NCBI RefSeq assembly: GCF_003436275.1
Contig: NZ_QSOP01000020.1
Coordinates: 1-43,225 of the forward strand
Direction of reading: 5' to 3'
Length of the DNA stretch: 43,225 nt
Origin: Collinsella sp. TM09-10AT
Lineage (GTDB): Bacteria > Actinomycetota > Coriobacteriia > Coriobacteriales > Coriobacteriaceae
The notes beneath the pieces were generated by a model. It saw nothing but the letters and a program-made list of their open reading frames with translations, ran no database searches and was not told the DNA's origin. The position numbers and the translations under genes were made by a program. Positions 8,304-16,360 of this stretch are shown here, one piece after another. Numbering within the stretch: position 1 is the stretch's first letter; the number at the start of each line of letters is the position of its first letter.

Positions 8304-8825
8304 ATGGAGACTATCGAAGCGCTCATTCACCGCCGCAGCTGCCGCAACTACAGCGATCGTCCCGTCGAGGCCGAAAAGCTTGCACGTATTATCGAAGCCG
8401 GCCAATATGCACCGAGCGGCATGGGGCGCCAGCCGGTGACGTTTGTCGCCGTCACCGACCCCACGACCGTCAAGCGTCTCTCGCAGCTCAACGCCCAGGT
8501 CATGGGCAGCAACGGCGACCCCTTCTATGGCGCCAAGACCGTTGTGGTGGTGCTGGTTGACCGCAGCGTGCCCACACATCTGGAAGACGGCTCGCTCGCC
8601 ATGGGCAACTTGCTCAACGCCGCCTATGCACTGGGTGTCGATTCGTGCTGGATTCACCGCGCACATGAGGTCTTCGACTCGCCCGAAGGCTTGGAACTGC
8701 TGGCAAGCTGGGGCCTGCCCGCCGACGGCAGCCTGCGCGGTGTCGGTCACTGCATTCTGGGCTATGCCGAGGACACGCTACCCGAGCCCAAACCCCGCCG
8801 CGACAACGTGCTGTATGTAAAGTAA
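8304..8825 (+). CDS. Nitroreductase-family flavoprotein
   Basis: FMN-dependent NAD(P)H oxidoreductase of the nitroreductase family, 173 aa, expected to act as a cytosolic homodimer. The N-terminal FMN-binding stretch is clear: ETIEALIHRRSCRNYSDRPV, then IIEAGQYAPSGMGRQPVTFVAV. The LAMGNLLNAAYALGVDSCWI helix and GHCILGYAE are also typical. The start at 8304 has AAGGAGA 8 nt upstream; earlier in-frame starts lack a ribosome site. True substrate is unknown (nitroaromatics, quinones or flavin are typical). It converges with the next gene over a short hairpin. Confidence 0.9.
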   Translation: METIEALIHRRSCRNYSDRPVEAEKLARIIEAGQYAPSGMGRQPVTFVAVTDPTTVKRLSQLNAQVMGSNGDPFYGAKTVVVVLVDRSVPTHLEDGSLAMGNLLNAAYALGVDSCWIHRAHEVFDSPEGLELLASWGLPADGSLRGVGHCILGYAEDTLPEPKPRRDNVLYVK

Positions 8826-8831
8826 TTAGTT

Positions 8832-8853
8832 CCGCCGTTCTAACGAACGGCGG
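8832..8853. terminator. Stop-proximal hairpin, GTTCCGCCGTTCTA type
   Basis: CCGCCGTTC (8832-8840) pairs with GAACGGCGG (8845-8853) around a 4-nt loop, 6 bp after the nitroreductase stop and 13 bp before the end of the convergent gene. It has no U-tract. The same hairpin occurs at 32021-32042 (minus sense) after the permease stop, with the following bases (GCTCG) also conserved. Confidence 0.6.
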
Positions 8854-8866
8854 ACCCGCTCGCAAC

Positions 8867-9442
8867 TTATCTTGCCGGTGGAGTTGTCGTCGTTTCGTTC
8901 GTTTGAGTCGTTTCGGCGCCGTCGCCCTGTTCGTCCTCGTCCTTTTGCGCATCGGCGATAGTGGAAGCTGCCGCAACGATTCCGCGCTGGGGCGCGACGC
9001 CCGTCTGGACCTGTGCGCCCTCGACAACTTCTATGCCTGCATGTGCGAGCTCGGGCGATTTAAACATTGCGTCCAAGTTGGCGCCGCCGCCGGCGTAGCC
9101 AAGCGCAGCGAGTGCGATGATGATTGCTGCAACGACAGCCACGATCGGCACGTAGCGATGCCAGCCGGCGGGATTGAGCCCGCTGCGACGAGCCGCCCCG
9201 CGGCTGATGTAACCGAGCGTTCCGTCGTGCTTGAGCTTTGAGCCCACCACGCGCTTGCGGCCCCACAGCGACGACTCGGCCTGCATGGCCAAGCGAGCGC
9301 TTGCCGAAGGATAGCCATATTTAGTGCGCTTGAACGAGCCATCAAACCCCGAGGCGTGTTTGCCCCACGTCACCGATGTCGTGCGTCGGTTAACCGGCGC
9401 GGCACTCCGCCTTCTGCGGCTCGGTTTTGAAGTCTCAGCCAT
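8867..9442 (-). CDS. Hypothetical single-pass membrane protein, 191 aa
   Basis: Not recognised. A basic N-terminal half (SKPSRRRRSAAPVNRRTT and WGRKRVVGSKLKHDGTLGYI) is followed by one transmembrane segment (YVPIVAVVAAIIIALAALGY) at about residues 96-115. An outer or exported tail ends in a Thr-rich, acidic low-complexity stretch (DEDEQGDGAETTQTNE). The topology suggests a cytosolic positively charged domain and an external linker. The ATG at 9442 has GAGGG just upstream; the open frame runs on to 9496 without a ribosome site. A possible promoter is GTGACC-17-TACAGT at 9515-9487 on the minus strand. Confidence 0.7.
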   Translation of the reverse strand: MAETSKPSRRRRSAAPVNRRTTSVTWGKHASGFDGSFKRTKYGYPSASARLAMQAESSLWGRKRVVGSKLKHDGTLGYISRGAARRSGLNPAGWHRYVPIVAVVAAIIIALAALGYAGGGANLDAMFKSPELAHAGIEVVEGAQVQTGVAPQRGIVAAASTIADAQKDEDEQGDGAETTQTNETTTTPPAR

Positions 9443-9526
9443 ATGCCCTCGCACGCCGTAACCAAATCGAAACAATAACGCTTTGGACTGTAGCACACGC
9501 GTCGCGCGCGGTCACGGGCGCCTCGC

Positions 9527-10744
9527 TCAACGGTCATCGTCCTTCAGCAAGCGCCACAGCGTTGTACGGCTTATGCCCAGCACCTCCGCCGCACGGGTTC
9601 GGTTGCCGTGTAGATGATCTACAACCAGATGCGCGATATCTCGCTCGGTATCGGCCAGCGGTCGCAGGATATACAGGTCACTTTCGAGTGTCGGGGCGCC
9701 AAAGGTTGCGGTCTTAATCACGTCCTCTTGGGCGAGCACTTCCTCCGCCACAGCGCGGTCCACCGCGCCCGCCCCCACCAATATATACAGTCGTTCCGAG
9801 ACCTCGCGGAGCTGCAGATAATTGCGCGGCCAGCGGTAAGCATCGAGCGTCTTCGTCGCCGCGGCGGACAGCGTGGGCGCTGCCGTCCCAAATGCATCAG
9901 CGAGATATTCCAAATAGCGCGCAACCTTTGTCGACGCGGCTCCTTGCTCGGCAATCGCCGGCGCCACGCTCACCGCACAGGCGAAGCGCTCGGTCACAAA
10001 GGCGGCTTGATCACTTTCGCCGCCGCCCGGCATGTCATTCGCTGTCAGCACCACATGGCAGCGCGTCGCCAACGCGGTGTCAGCCATCGTGGAAACGAGC
10101 TCGCGGAGGCGCTGGGGGCCAACCGCGTTCCAGCCCTCAATGCAAAGGGTCAGCCCCGTTTGGAACAGCGGCGATTCGGAGCTTTTGAGCACATGGCGCC
10201 AGCCCCGATCGGTGAGCTCATCGAGCGCGACGGAAACAAAGGGTTGATCGGCAAAAGGACCGTCCAGATAGAGGCGCTTGGCGATCTCGACCTGACCCGC
10301 GCCCAGCTCGCCCTCGAGCATAAGGGGCACGCCGCGCGCATAGCTCTCGGCCACCGGTGCAGCTACCGCAGCGGCACCCTCAACGACGCCGTACGCGCTC
10401 GATTCGTAGCGGGCCTCAACTTCGTCGGCGTTGAGCCACTCGATGCCCGCATGCGCCGCGGCACCGCGCACCTCGCGGACCACAACGACCCAAAGCCTCC
10501 CGCCCTCTTTGTCGGTGGGGCGAACGGTCAGGCTCAGGCGCGCACCCGCACGTCCCATAACCAGACGCGCGCCGTCTCCTATACGGTCGAGGCGCTCAGC
10601 GACAAAAGCCGCCACATCCCGCTCAAGCGCCGCGTCATTCATGGTCGAAATCGCGACGTCCCCACGCACATCGATTGCCAATGCCGAGGCCCCGGCAGCA
10701 GCCAGGGCCTCGGTCAAGATGTTCAGCTTGGCATCGCTATCCAT
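9527..10744 (-). CDS. Fis-type regulator with degenerate sigma54-activator AAA+ domain
   Basis: A 405-aa protein with the plan of a sigma54 enhancer-binding protein. Residues 1-110 form a sensory-like domain, about 120-340 an AAA+-like domain, and about 368-401 a Fis-type helix-turn-helix (DIAHLVVDHLHGNRTRAAEV, then LGISRTTLWRLLKDD). The ATPase is ruined: Walker A reads GELGAGQVE with Gln for Lys, the Walker B region reads LTLCIEGW, and no GAFTGA loop is visible, while the helical landmark YRWPRNYLQLREVSERL remains. It therefore probably cannot activate sigma54 polymerase and may act as a plain DNA-binding regulator. It lies downstream of the yeiH-like exporter on the same strand, which may be its target. 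The start at 10744 has AGGGG 7 nt upstream. Confidence 0.8.
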   Translation of the reverse strand: MDSDAKLNILTEALAAAGASALAIDVRGDVAISTMNDAALERDVAAFVAERLDRIGDGARLVMGRAGARLSLTVRPTDKEGGRLWVVVVREVRGAAAHAGIEWLNADEVEARYESSAYGVVEGAAAVAAPVAESYARGVPLMLEGELGAGQVEIAKRLYLDGPFADQPFVSVALDELTDRGWRHVLKSSESPLFQTGLTLCIEGWNAVGPQRLRELVSTMADTALATRCHVVLTANDMPGGGESDQAAFVTERFACAVSVAPAIAEQGAASTKVARYLEYLADAFGTAAPTLSAAATKTLDAYRWPRNYLQLREVSERLYILVGAGAVDRAVAEEVLAQEDVIKTATFGAPTLESDLYILRPLADTERDIAHLVVDHLHGNRTRAAEVLGISRTTLWRLLKDDDR

Positions 10745-10869
10745 AATTTGCCCCTGTCCGCGGCGACGTGCAGCCGCCGACGGTCGCACGACCGAGTGTT
10801 TCAAAATTGAACGATATTGCTCACCAAACACTATAGGGCAGAAAGCGCCGTCCTGCGAGTATAGGTGTT

Positions 10870-10958
10870 GCCCCGCATCGCCATCCTGGCGGGGCGATAA
10901 GAGCTCTTCGGGACTTATAAACCTGCGGACAAGCCATACCCGCAAGAGCTCCTATCGC
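10870..10958 (-). promoter_or_regulatory. Two overlapping intergenic hairpins upstream of the Fis-type regulator
   Basis: Hairpin A pairs GCCCCGC (10870-10876) with GCGGGGC (10889-10895). Hairpin B pairs GCGATAAGAGCTCTT (10894-10908) with AAGAGCTCCTATCGC (10944-10958), 15 bp with one mismatch, plus an inner CGGG/CCCG. They share two bases, so they compete at the boundary. They fill the middle of the 266-bp gap between the exporter stop and the regulator start. No U-tract follows either. The role is unknown: terminator, RNA processing or attenuator are possible. Confidence 0.5.
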
Positions 10959-11010
10959 TCCACCGTGAGAATGCGCTCACCGGCACGCAGCACGCAAATA
11001 AGCTACTTCT

Positions 11011-12045
11011 CTACCAGATTCCCAGCACGTGCTGCATCCCCAAACTCATGCACGCAATGCCAATCCAGCAGCAAAAGCCCAGCGCGATGGGCTTGCCGCC
11101 CTTTTTGACCAGCTCGACGATATCGGTATTAAAACCAATAGCCGCCATGGCCATCACAATAAAGAACTTCGAAAGCTCCTTGATGGGCGCCGTAAAGGGC
11201 GCGGGAAGCTGAAGCACCGTGGTGATTACGCTCGCCAGCACAAAGAACAGCACAAACATGGGAAACGCGCGTTTAAGGGAGAACGTGCTTTTGGCGTCGC
11301 CGCCGGCCTTGCGCGCCAGATGCATCTGCCAGCATGCGAGAACCAGCGTGATGGGGATAATGGCCAGCGTTCTGGTGAGCTTGACCACCGTGGCGCTCTC
11401 GAGCACATTGGCGCCGGGATGCATGCTGTCCCAGGCGCTCGCCGCAGCCGTTACGGACGAGGTGTCGTTGATGGCGGTGCCGGCAAACAGGCCAAAGCCC
11501 TCGTCTGTCAGCCCGAGCATACCGCCGAGCGTCGGAAACACGAGCGCCGCGATAACGTTAAACAGGAAGATGACCGAAATGGCCTGGGCAATCTCGCGAT
11601 CGTCGGCATCGATGACGGGCGCGGTCGCGGCGATGGCAGAACCGCCGCAAATCGACGAGCCCACACCCACAAGCGTCGCGATCTTACTCGGCACGTTCAT
11701 AACGCGGCAGAGCACAAAGGCAATGACAAGCGAAGTCGAGATTGTCGCCACGATAATCGGCAGCGACTGGGCGCCCTTGGACAGAATCTGCGAGAGGTTC
11801 ATGCCAAAGCCAAGCAGGATTACCGCGTACTGCAAGACTTTTTTAGACGTATAGGTGACGCCGGCGGCGAGCTGTTCGCGACGATTCTTGGGAAAGACGA
11901 GCGCCAGGACCATGCCAAAGAGGATGGCGAATACCGGACCGCCGACCACCTCAATTTGTTTGCCGAGCAACGTCGCGGGAATGGCGATGATCAGGCAGAA
12001 CAAAACGCCTTTCCAGCGCTCGCGTACGATATTTGCCAGTTGCAT
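11011..12045 (-). CDS. YeiH/PSE-family putative sulfate or anion exporter
   Basis: Polytopic membrane protein of the UPF0324 (YeiH, putative sulfate exporter) family, 344 aa with about ten hydrophobic segments. Typical stretches are GGPVFAILFGMVLALVF, LLGFGMNLSQIL, SSICGGSAIAATAPVI, GTAINDTSSVTAAA and KLTRTLAIIPI. The family is predicted to export small anions such as sulfate, sulfite or organosulfur compounds, but evidence is limited, so the substrate stays open. The ATG at 12045 has AAGAAGGAA upstream. It is divergent from a GntR regulator, its likely controller, and co-directional with the degenerate Fis-type regulator. Confidence 0.88.
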   Translation of the reverse strand: MQLANIVRERWKGVLFCLIIAIPATLLGKQIEVVGGPVFAILFGMVLALVFPKNRREQLAAGVTYTSKKVLQYAVILLGFGMNLSQILSKGAQSLPIIVATISTSLVIAFVLCRVMNVPSKIATLVGVGSSICGGSAIAATAPVIDADDREIAQAISVIFLFNVIAALVFPTLGGMLGLTDEGFGLFAGTAINDTSSVTAAASAWDSMHPGANVLESATVVKLTRTLAIIPITLVLACWQMHLARKAGGDAKSTFSLKRAFPMFVLFFVLASVITTVLQLPAPFTAPIKELSKFFIVMAMAAIGFNTDIVELVKKGGKPIALGFCCWIGIACMSLGMQHVLGIW

Positions 12046-12208
12046 ATGGGATTCCTTCTTTCTATTTCACGTTTGCGACGGCTTATGATACGGCAACATT
12101 GAGCGCAGCCTTGCGCAAACACAGACTAAGATGCCGCAATAGTTCTCAGGCAACAGCCGAATTACCCACCGCGGAGAGCTGATTCGCGGCATAATTAACA
12201 ACTGACAT
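12046..12208. promoter_or_regulatory. Divergent promoter region, exporter / gntR
   Basis: For the exporter, TATCAT (12091-12086 on minus) is a possible -10. For gntR, CATAAT (12190-12195) is a possible -10 placing the start of transcription within about 10 nt of the ATG at 12209, so the gntR message could be nearly leaderless. No clear -35 boxes or strong palindromes were seen. Confidence 0.35.
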
Positions 12209-12940
12209 ATGAGTTTGATAGAACAGTTGCGAGGCGCTATGGAAGAATCGATGCACGTCGGCGAGCAGGAAACGAGCCTACAGGACCAGTCCTACCACAC
12301 CATTCGACGCAAAATCGTCTACCTGGACTACAAGCCGGGCGAAAAGCTGGGCGTCAAGCAACTTTGCGACGACCTGGATATGGGGCGCACGCCCGTGCGC
12401 GAGGCTTTGGTTCGCTTGGCGCAGGAAGGCCTGGTGCGCACCGTGCCCCAGAGCGGCACCTACGTCTCACCCATCAACCTCACCCTTGCCGAGAGTGCCT
12501 GCTACATCCGCGAACATCTGGAAAAGCAGGTGATTGTGGAGTGCTGTGCGCGAGCCACGTCGGCCGGCATCGAGCAGCTCGACCGCGCCATCGTGCTGCA
12601 GGAAAAGGCCATGGCCGAAGAGGATCGCATCGGCTTCTTTTTGAGCGACAACCTCATGCATCACATGATTTTTAGCATCGCATGTCGCAGCACCGTTTGG
12701 TCGTGGCTCGAAGAGACCAATGCCGACCTGGAGCGCTTCCGCTGGCTGCGCGCCGCCACGCAGGTTCTCGACAATCAGGACATCGTGAACGAGCACAAGC
12801 AGATTCGCCGCGCTATCGCCGGTCGCGACCCCATCGAAGCGAGCTTTTTGGTCAGCAAGCACCTGCACATGATGTTCCGCAACCAAACCGAGGTTCTGGA
12901 CCAGTTCCCCGAGTACTTCGAGACCAGTAAGCTCCGCTAA
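12209..12940 (+). CDS. GntR-family (FadR/FCD) transcriptional regulator
   Basis: DNA-binding protein of 243 aa. The winged helix-turn-helix is at about residues 28-85 (SYHTIRRKIVYLDYKPGEKL, VKQLCDDLDMGRTPVREALVRLAQEGLV), followed by an all-helical FCD ligand domain with conserved metal-site histidines (DNLMHHMIF, NEHKQIRRAI, HLHMMF). FCD regulators usually sense a small carboxylic acid. It is divergent from the YeiH-type exporter and probably controls it. No good ribosome site precedes the ATG at 12209, so translation is either leaderless or starts at ATG 12239 (GAGG a few nt upstream) or 12251. The 51-bp repeat begins directly after its stop codon. Confidence 0.85.
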   Translation: MSLIEQLRGAMEESMHVGEQETSLQDQSYHTIRRKIVYLDYKPGEKLGVKQLCDDLDMGRTPVREALVRLAQEGLVRTVPQSGTYVSPINLTLAESACYIREHLEKQVIVECCARATSAGIEQLDRAIVLQEKAMAEEDRIGFFLSDNLMHHMIFSIACRSTVWSWLEETNADLERFRWLRAATQVLDNQDIVNEHKQIRRAIAGRDPIEASFLVSKHLHMMFRNQTEVLDQFPEYFETSKLR

Positions 12941-12991
12941 CCTGCCAAAAAGGGACAGGTTTATTTTGGCAGGTTTTATCTGGGCAAATGC
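12941..12991 (+). repeat. 51-bp structured repeat, copy 1
   Basis: Begins immediately after the gntR stop. CCTGCCAAAA pairs with TTTTGGCAGG, with GGGACAGG in the loop, followed by TTTTATC. It may serve as the gntR terminator here, and it abuts the glmS terminator on the other side. Same element as 15112-15162 (inverted), 22600-22650, 26372-26423 and 27426-27476. Confidence 0.85.
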
Positions 12992-12996
12992 AACAA

Positions 12997-13026
12997 GGCC
13001 CGGCTCCGCTGCAACGGAGCCGGGCC
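12997..13026 (-). terminator. glmS terminator
   Basis: GGCCCGGCTCCG (12997-13008) pairs perfectly with CGGAGCCGGGCC (13015-13026) over 12 bp. On the minus strand it is followed by TTGTTGCATTTG. Confidence 0.85.
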
Positions 13027-13053
13027 TCGGTCACTAGAACGGCGGAACAACAA

Positions 13054-14901
13054 TTATTCGACCGTGACGCTTTTCGCCAGGTTGCGAGGTTGGTCAACGT
13101 CGCAACCGCGCAGGATGGCCACCTCGCGGGCGAGCAACTGCAGCGGGACGCTCGCCGTGATGGGGCTGAACACGTCGCGGACTGCCGGCACGCGGATGAT
13201 GCAGTCGGCGATCTTGTTGATCTCCTCGTCGCCCTCAGTGGCAACGACGATGACCTTGGCGCCGCGCGCCTTGCACTCCATAAGGTTCGACACGGTCTTG
13301 TCGTAGGTGGCGCTCTTGGTGGCCACGGCGATGACAGGGAAGCCCGGATCGATCAGTGCGATGGGACCGTGCTTCATCTCGCCGGCGGCGTAGGCCTCGG
13401 CGTGCAGGTAGCTGACCTCTTTGAGCTTGAGCGCGCCCTCGTAGGAAATAGCGGCACCCATGCCGCGACCCACGAACAGCGCCGACTGCGCGTCCTTGCA
13501 CAGCAGGGCGGCCTCATGCACGGCCTCGGTCTGGGTATCCAAAATCCACTGAATCTGCTCGGCCGTATCGGAAAGCTCGCGGAACAGCATGCGCGCCTGT
13601 TTGGTGGTCAGACGGTACTTAACCTGCGCCAACAGCAAAGCCAGCAGCGTCAGGCTCACGACCTGGCCGATGAAGCTCTTGGTCGAGGCGACCGCGATCT
13701 CCTTGTTGGCCTTGGTGTAGATGACGCCGTCGCTCTCACGCGCCACGGGGCTGCCCACCACGTTGGTGATGCCGAAGACCTTGGCACCCTTGATGCGCGC
13801 GTCGCGAATGGCGGCAAGGGTATCGGCCGTCTCGCCCGACTGGGACACGGCAACGACAAGCGTCGTCGGCGTAATGATGGGGTTGCGATAACGGAACTCG
13901 CTGGCCGCCTCCACCTCGGTGGGGATGCGAGCCCAGCCCTCAATGAGATTCTTGGCAATGAGGCCAGCGTGATAGCTGGTTCCGCAAGCGATCACGTAGA
14001 CGCGGTCGATGTCGTTGAGTTCCTCGAGCGAAAGGCCCAGCTCGTCGATGTCGAGCTCGCCGGCCGGCGTCATACGACCGACCAGCGTGTCGCGCACGAC
14101 GCGCGGCTGCTCGTGGATTTCCTTGAGCATAAAGTCGGGATAACCGCCCTTTTCTGCCATGTCCAGGTCCCAGTCGATGTGGGTGACCTTGGGCTCGATA
14201 ACGTTGCCGGCCTCGTCGGTATACTCGACGCCTGCGGGCGTGAGTTTGGCAAACTGACCGTCCTCGAGCACCACGACATCGCGGGTGGCGTCGATGAGCG
14301 CGATGACGTCGGAGGCGACATAGGCGCCGGTCTCGCCCGCGCCGACCACGATCGGGGAATCCTTGCGGGCCACGGCGATCACGCCGGGCTCGTCAGCGCA
14401 CACGGCGGCCAGACCATAGGCACCGACCACGTGGGTGCAAGCCTCGCGCACGGAAGCCATCAGGTCGTGCGTCTCGGCATAGGCCTCTTCGATCAGATGC
14501 GCGAAGACCTCGGTATCGGTCTCGCTCTTAAAGTGGTGGCCGCGGCCCTCCAGTTCTTCGCGCAGCTCAGCGAAGTTCTCGATGATGCCGTTGTGGACGA
14601 TGGCGATGCGACCGTCGCAGCTGGTGTGGGGATGGGCGTTGACAACGGAAGGCTTGCCATGGGTAGCCCAGCGGGTATGGCCGATGCCGCAGGTAGCGTC
14701 GCTGTCGATGCTGGAAAGCTCGCTCTCCAGGCCCGCAACCTTGCCCACGCGGCGGATGACGTCGAGGTGAGCCGCGGCGCCCTCGCCCACCTCGAGCGCG
14801 ACGCCCGAGGAGTCATAGCCGCGATACTCCATACGCTTGAGGCCCGTGACCAGGATGTTCTTTGCAATATCAGAGCCGGTGTAGCCGACGATTCCGCACA
14901 T
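13054..14901 (-). CDS. glmS: Glutamine-fructose-6-phosphate aminotransferase
   Basis: Makes glucosamine-6-phosphate from fructose-6-phosphate and glutamine, the entry step to UDP-GlcNAc and cell wall synthesis. The 615-aa protein has an N-terminal class II glutaminase domain with Cys2 as nucleophile (MCGIVGYTGS, then HTRWATHGKPS and NGIIENF) and two SIS sugar-isomerase domains (ACGTSYHAG, AVSQSGETADTLAA, GRGMGAAISYEGALKLKEVS). It ends in the conserved DQPRNLAKSVTVE. The ATG at 14901 is fixed by the need for Cys2. It is monocistronic, ending at a strong terminator. No glmS ribozyme was recognised in the leader; a GntR-like palindrome lies upstream at 15012-15035. Confidence 0.97.
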   Translation of the reverse strand: MCGIVGYTGSDIAKNILVTGLKRMEYRGYDSSGVALEVGEGAAAHLDVIRRVGKVAGLESELSSIDSDATCGIGHTRWATHGKPSVVNAHPHTSCDGRIAIVHNGIIENFAELREELEGRGHHFKSETDTEVFAHLIEEAYAETHDLMASVREACTHVVGAYGLAAVCADEPGVIAVARKDSPIVVGAGETGAYVASDVIALIDATRDVVVLEDGQFAKLTPAGVEYTDEAGNVIEPKVTHIDWDLDMAEKGGYPDFMLKEIHEQPRVVRDTLVGRMTPAGELDIDELGLSLEELNDIDRVYVIACGTSYHAGLIAKNLIEGWARIPTEVEAASEFRYRNPIITPTTLVVAVSQSGETADTLAAIRDARIKGAKVFGITNVVGSPVARESDGVIYTKANKEIAVASTKSFIGQVVSLTLLALLLAQVKYRLTTKQARMLFRELSDTAEQIQWILDTQTEAVHEAALLCKDAQSALFVGRGMGAAISYEGALKLKEVSYLHAEAYAAGEMKHGPIALIDPGFPVIAVATKSATYDKTVSNLMECKARGAKVIVVATEGDEEINKIADCIIRVPAVRDVFSPITASVPLQLLAREVAILRGCDVDQPRNLAKSVTVE

Positions 14902-15011
14902 AGGATAAATCCCTTCGTTCGCGTGACTGCAAGACGTCCACGCACAGGGGGCGCTGAGACGTATAACGTTCGAGTATTGTACTCACGCAAGCGCAAGCTG
15001 ATATACCAGAA

Positions 15012-15035
15012 GTGGTATCTCAACTTAGATACCAC
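15012..15035. promoter_or_regulatory. GntR-like palindrome between glmS and lacI
   Basis: GTGGTATC (15012-15019) and GATACCAC (15028-15035) are exact inverse repeats with an 8-bp spacer; a third related half GATATACC lies at 14999-15006. A possible glmS -10, TACAAT, lies at 14981-14976 on the minus strand. The half-site resembles the GTGGT arm of NagR/DasR-type amino-sugar operators, but spacing differs. The assignment to glmS control is inference. Confidence 0.4.
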
Positions 15036-15067
15036 CCGATGCACACATGCCCAGCCGGTCCAAACCG

Positions 15068-15094
15068 CCACAATGGGGACAGGAACCTTTGTGG
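15068..15094. repeat. Small GGGACAG-core hairpin
   Basis: CCACAA (15068-15073) pairs with TTGTGG (15089-15094) around a loop containing TGGGGACAGGAACC. It lies 18 bp from the copy 2 repeat and shares the GGGACAGG core. Confidence 0.4.
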
Positions 15095-15111
15095 TGGTCG
15101 CGCTGGCAACG

Positions 15112-15162
15112 GCGTTTCCCCAGATAAAACCTGCCAAAATAAACCTGTCCCTTTTTGGTAGG
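15112..15162 (-). repeat. 51-bp structured repeat, copy 2
   Basis: Inverted copy of the repeat family. On the minus strand it begins CCTACCAAAAAGGGACAGG and ends GGGGAAACGC. One arm base is changed, which breaks one pair of the stem. It lies 52 bp upstream of lacI, between divergent glmS and lacI. Confidence 0.85.
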
Positions 15163-15189
15163 TTTGGGATGCTACAATCTGGCTTGTAC

Positions 15190-15203
15190 TTGAAACGCAT
15201 CAA
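15190..15203. promoter_or_regulatory. Putative LacI operator before lacI
   Basis: TTGAAACGCATCAA is a palindrome-like site of the same pattern (TTGAA-N-CG-N-WTCA) as the two before rhaB. It ends at the edge of the ribosome site AAAGGGG (15202-15208), so bound repressor would block expression of its own gene. Confidence 0.55.
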
Positions 15204-15213
15204 AGGGGCCGCT

Positions 15214-16326
15214 ATGGCAAAGGTAAAAATCAGCGACGTCGCGCGCGAGGCCGGGGTTTCGCTGGGCACGGTTTCCAACGCGCTCAACCACCCCGAAAAG
15301 CTGCGCCCCGAGACCCTCAAACTCATCAACGAGACCATCAATCGCTTGGGCTACCTGCCCAACCAAAGCGCTCGCCAGCTGGCCGGCGGCACCACCAAGT
15401 CCTTTGGCCTGGTCCTCCCCCGTCTCGATCACGGCTTTTCGCTCCAGATTGCCAGCGGTGCCCACAACGAGGCACGCAAGCACGGCTATGACTTGCTCAT
15501 CGCCAACGCCGACAACGACGACATTCTCGAAGACCATTACCTGCGCTACTTTATGGGCACTCAGATGTCCGGCGTCATGGTTCAGCCCATGGCATCCCCC
15601 GACCGGCACCCGGCCATGACTAAAATGCCCGTGCCGATCGTCCATCTGGACGTCCATTGTTCAGAACCCGGTTACTACGTGGCCGCCGACAACGAGGCAC
15701 AGGGGCGCATTATCGCCGAGCTCGCCATCGCCCGCGGCGCACGCCATATTGTCGTTGTGGGTCGAGCAGCATTCATGCAGCTCACTCTGCGCGTCCTTGG
15801 CATCCACAAGGCACTTGCCCTGCATCCCGATATCAAAATTGAGGTCATCGACGCCGGCGAATGGAATACCGCAGCCGACGGCTACAGTATCGGTGCCCAG
15901 ATTGCCGAGCGCCCTGCTGACGAGCGCCCCGATTTTGTCATCGGTCTGACCGACGTATTAGCCTCGGGCGTTATCTCGGCGCTGACCGACAAGGGCATCT
16001 CCGTCCCCGAGCAGGTCCGCGTGGCAGGCTGCGACGGCAATCCGCTCGCCTGGAGCGGGTCGGTCCCGCTGACCACAGTAGCGCCTCCGGGCTACGAGAT
16101 TGGCCGCAAGGGCGTTCAGTTGCTGATGGAGCAGATCGAGAACAAGCCCGCCGCCAAGACCAAACGCGTCCGCGTCGGCTCTGCCGTACGCACCGTCACC
16201 GCGGTCACGGCCATCGAGGACATCAACCGCCAAGAGCTCGTGCGGCCGTTCTTGCTCGAGCGTGCCAGCACTCAGGCAAGCAGCCAGGCCGAAGCCACCG
16301 CCATCAACCTGGGTGCCTACCTGTAG
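15214..16326 (+). CDS. LacI-family regulator, probable rhamnose-operon repressor
   Basis: A 370-aa DNA-binding regulator. The N-terminal helix-turn-helix is classic (VKISDVAREAGVSLGTVSNA, residues 4-23; hinge GYLPNQSARQLAGG), followed by a periplasmic-binding-protein-like sensor domain (GLVLPRLDHGFSLQIASGA, NEARKHGYDLLIANAD). The C-terminus has a 30-residue extension (ERASTQASSQAEATAINLGAYL region). The ATG at 15214 has AAAGGGG 5 nt upstream; the frame is open far upstream but only as antisense of glmS. It converges with the isomerase-aldolase-kinase operon, and matching palindromes occur before lacI and rhaB, so it most likely represses that operon until the sugar or its phosphate is present. 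A truncated homologue lies at 26434-26668. Confidence 0.92.
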   Translation: MAKVKISDVAREAGVSLGTVSNALNHPEKLRPETLKLINETINRLGYLPNQSARQLAGGTTKSFGLVLPRLDHGFSLQIASGAHNEARKHGYDLLIANADNDDILEDHYLRYFMGTQMSGVMVQPMASPDRHPAMTKMPVPIVHLDVHCSEPGYYVAADNEAQGRIIAELAIARGARHIVVVGRAAFMQLTLRVLGIHKALALHPDIKIEVIDAGEWNTAADGYSIGAQIAERPADERPDFVIGLTDVLASGVISALTDKGISVPEQVRVAGCDGNPLAWSGSVPLTTVAPPGYEIGRKGVQLLMEQIENKPAAKTKRVRVGSAVRTVTAVTAIEDINRQELVRPFLLERASTQASSQAEATAINLGAYL

Positions 16327-16360
16327 CATCTTTCCCCAACAATCCAATCCATCGCCGAAC

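Noticed and set aside
9527..10744. Functional sigma54-dependent activator
   Set aside because: Walker A lysine, Walker B acids and GAFTGA are missing, so only the fold and DNA-binding domain support the family.
12988..15213. Very long open frame on the plus strand leading into lacI
   Set aside because: It is the antisense of glmS in a GC-rich codon register; glmS on the minus strand is unmistakable and the real lacI start has its own ribosome site at 15214.
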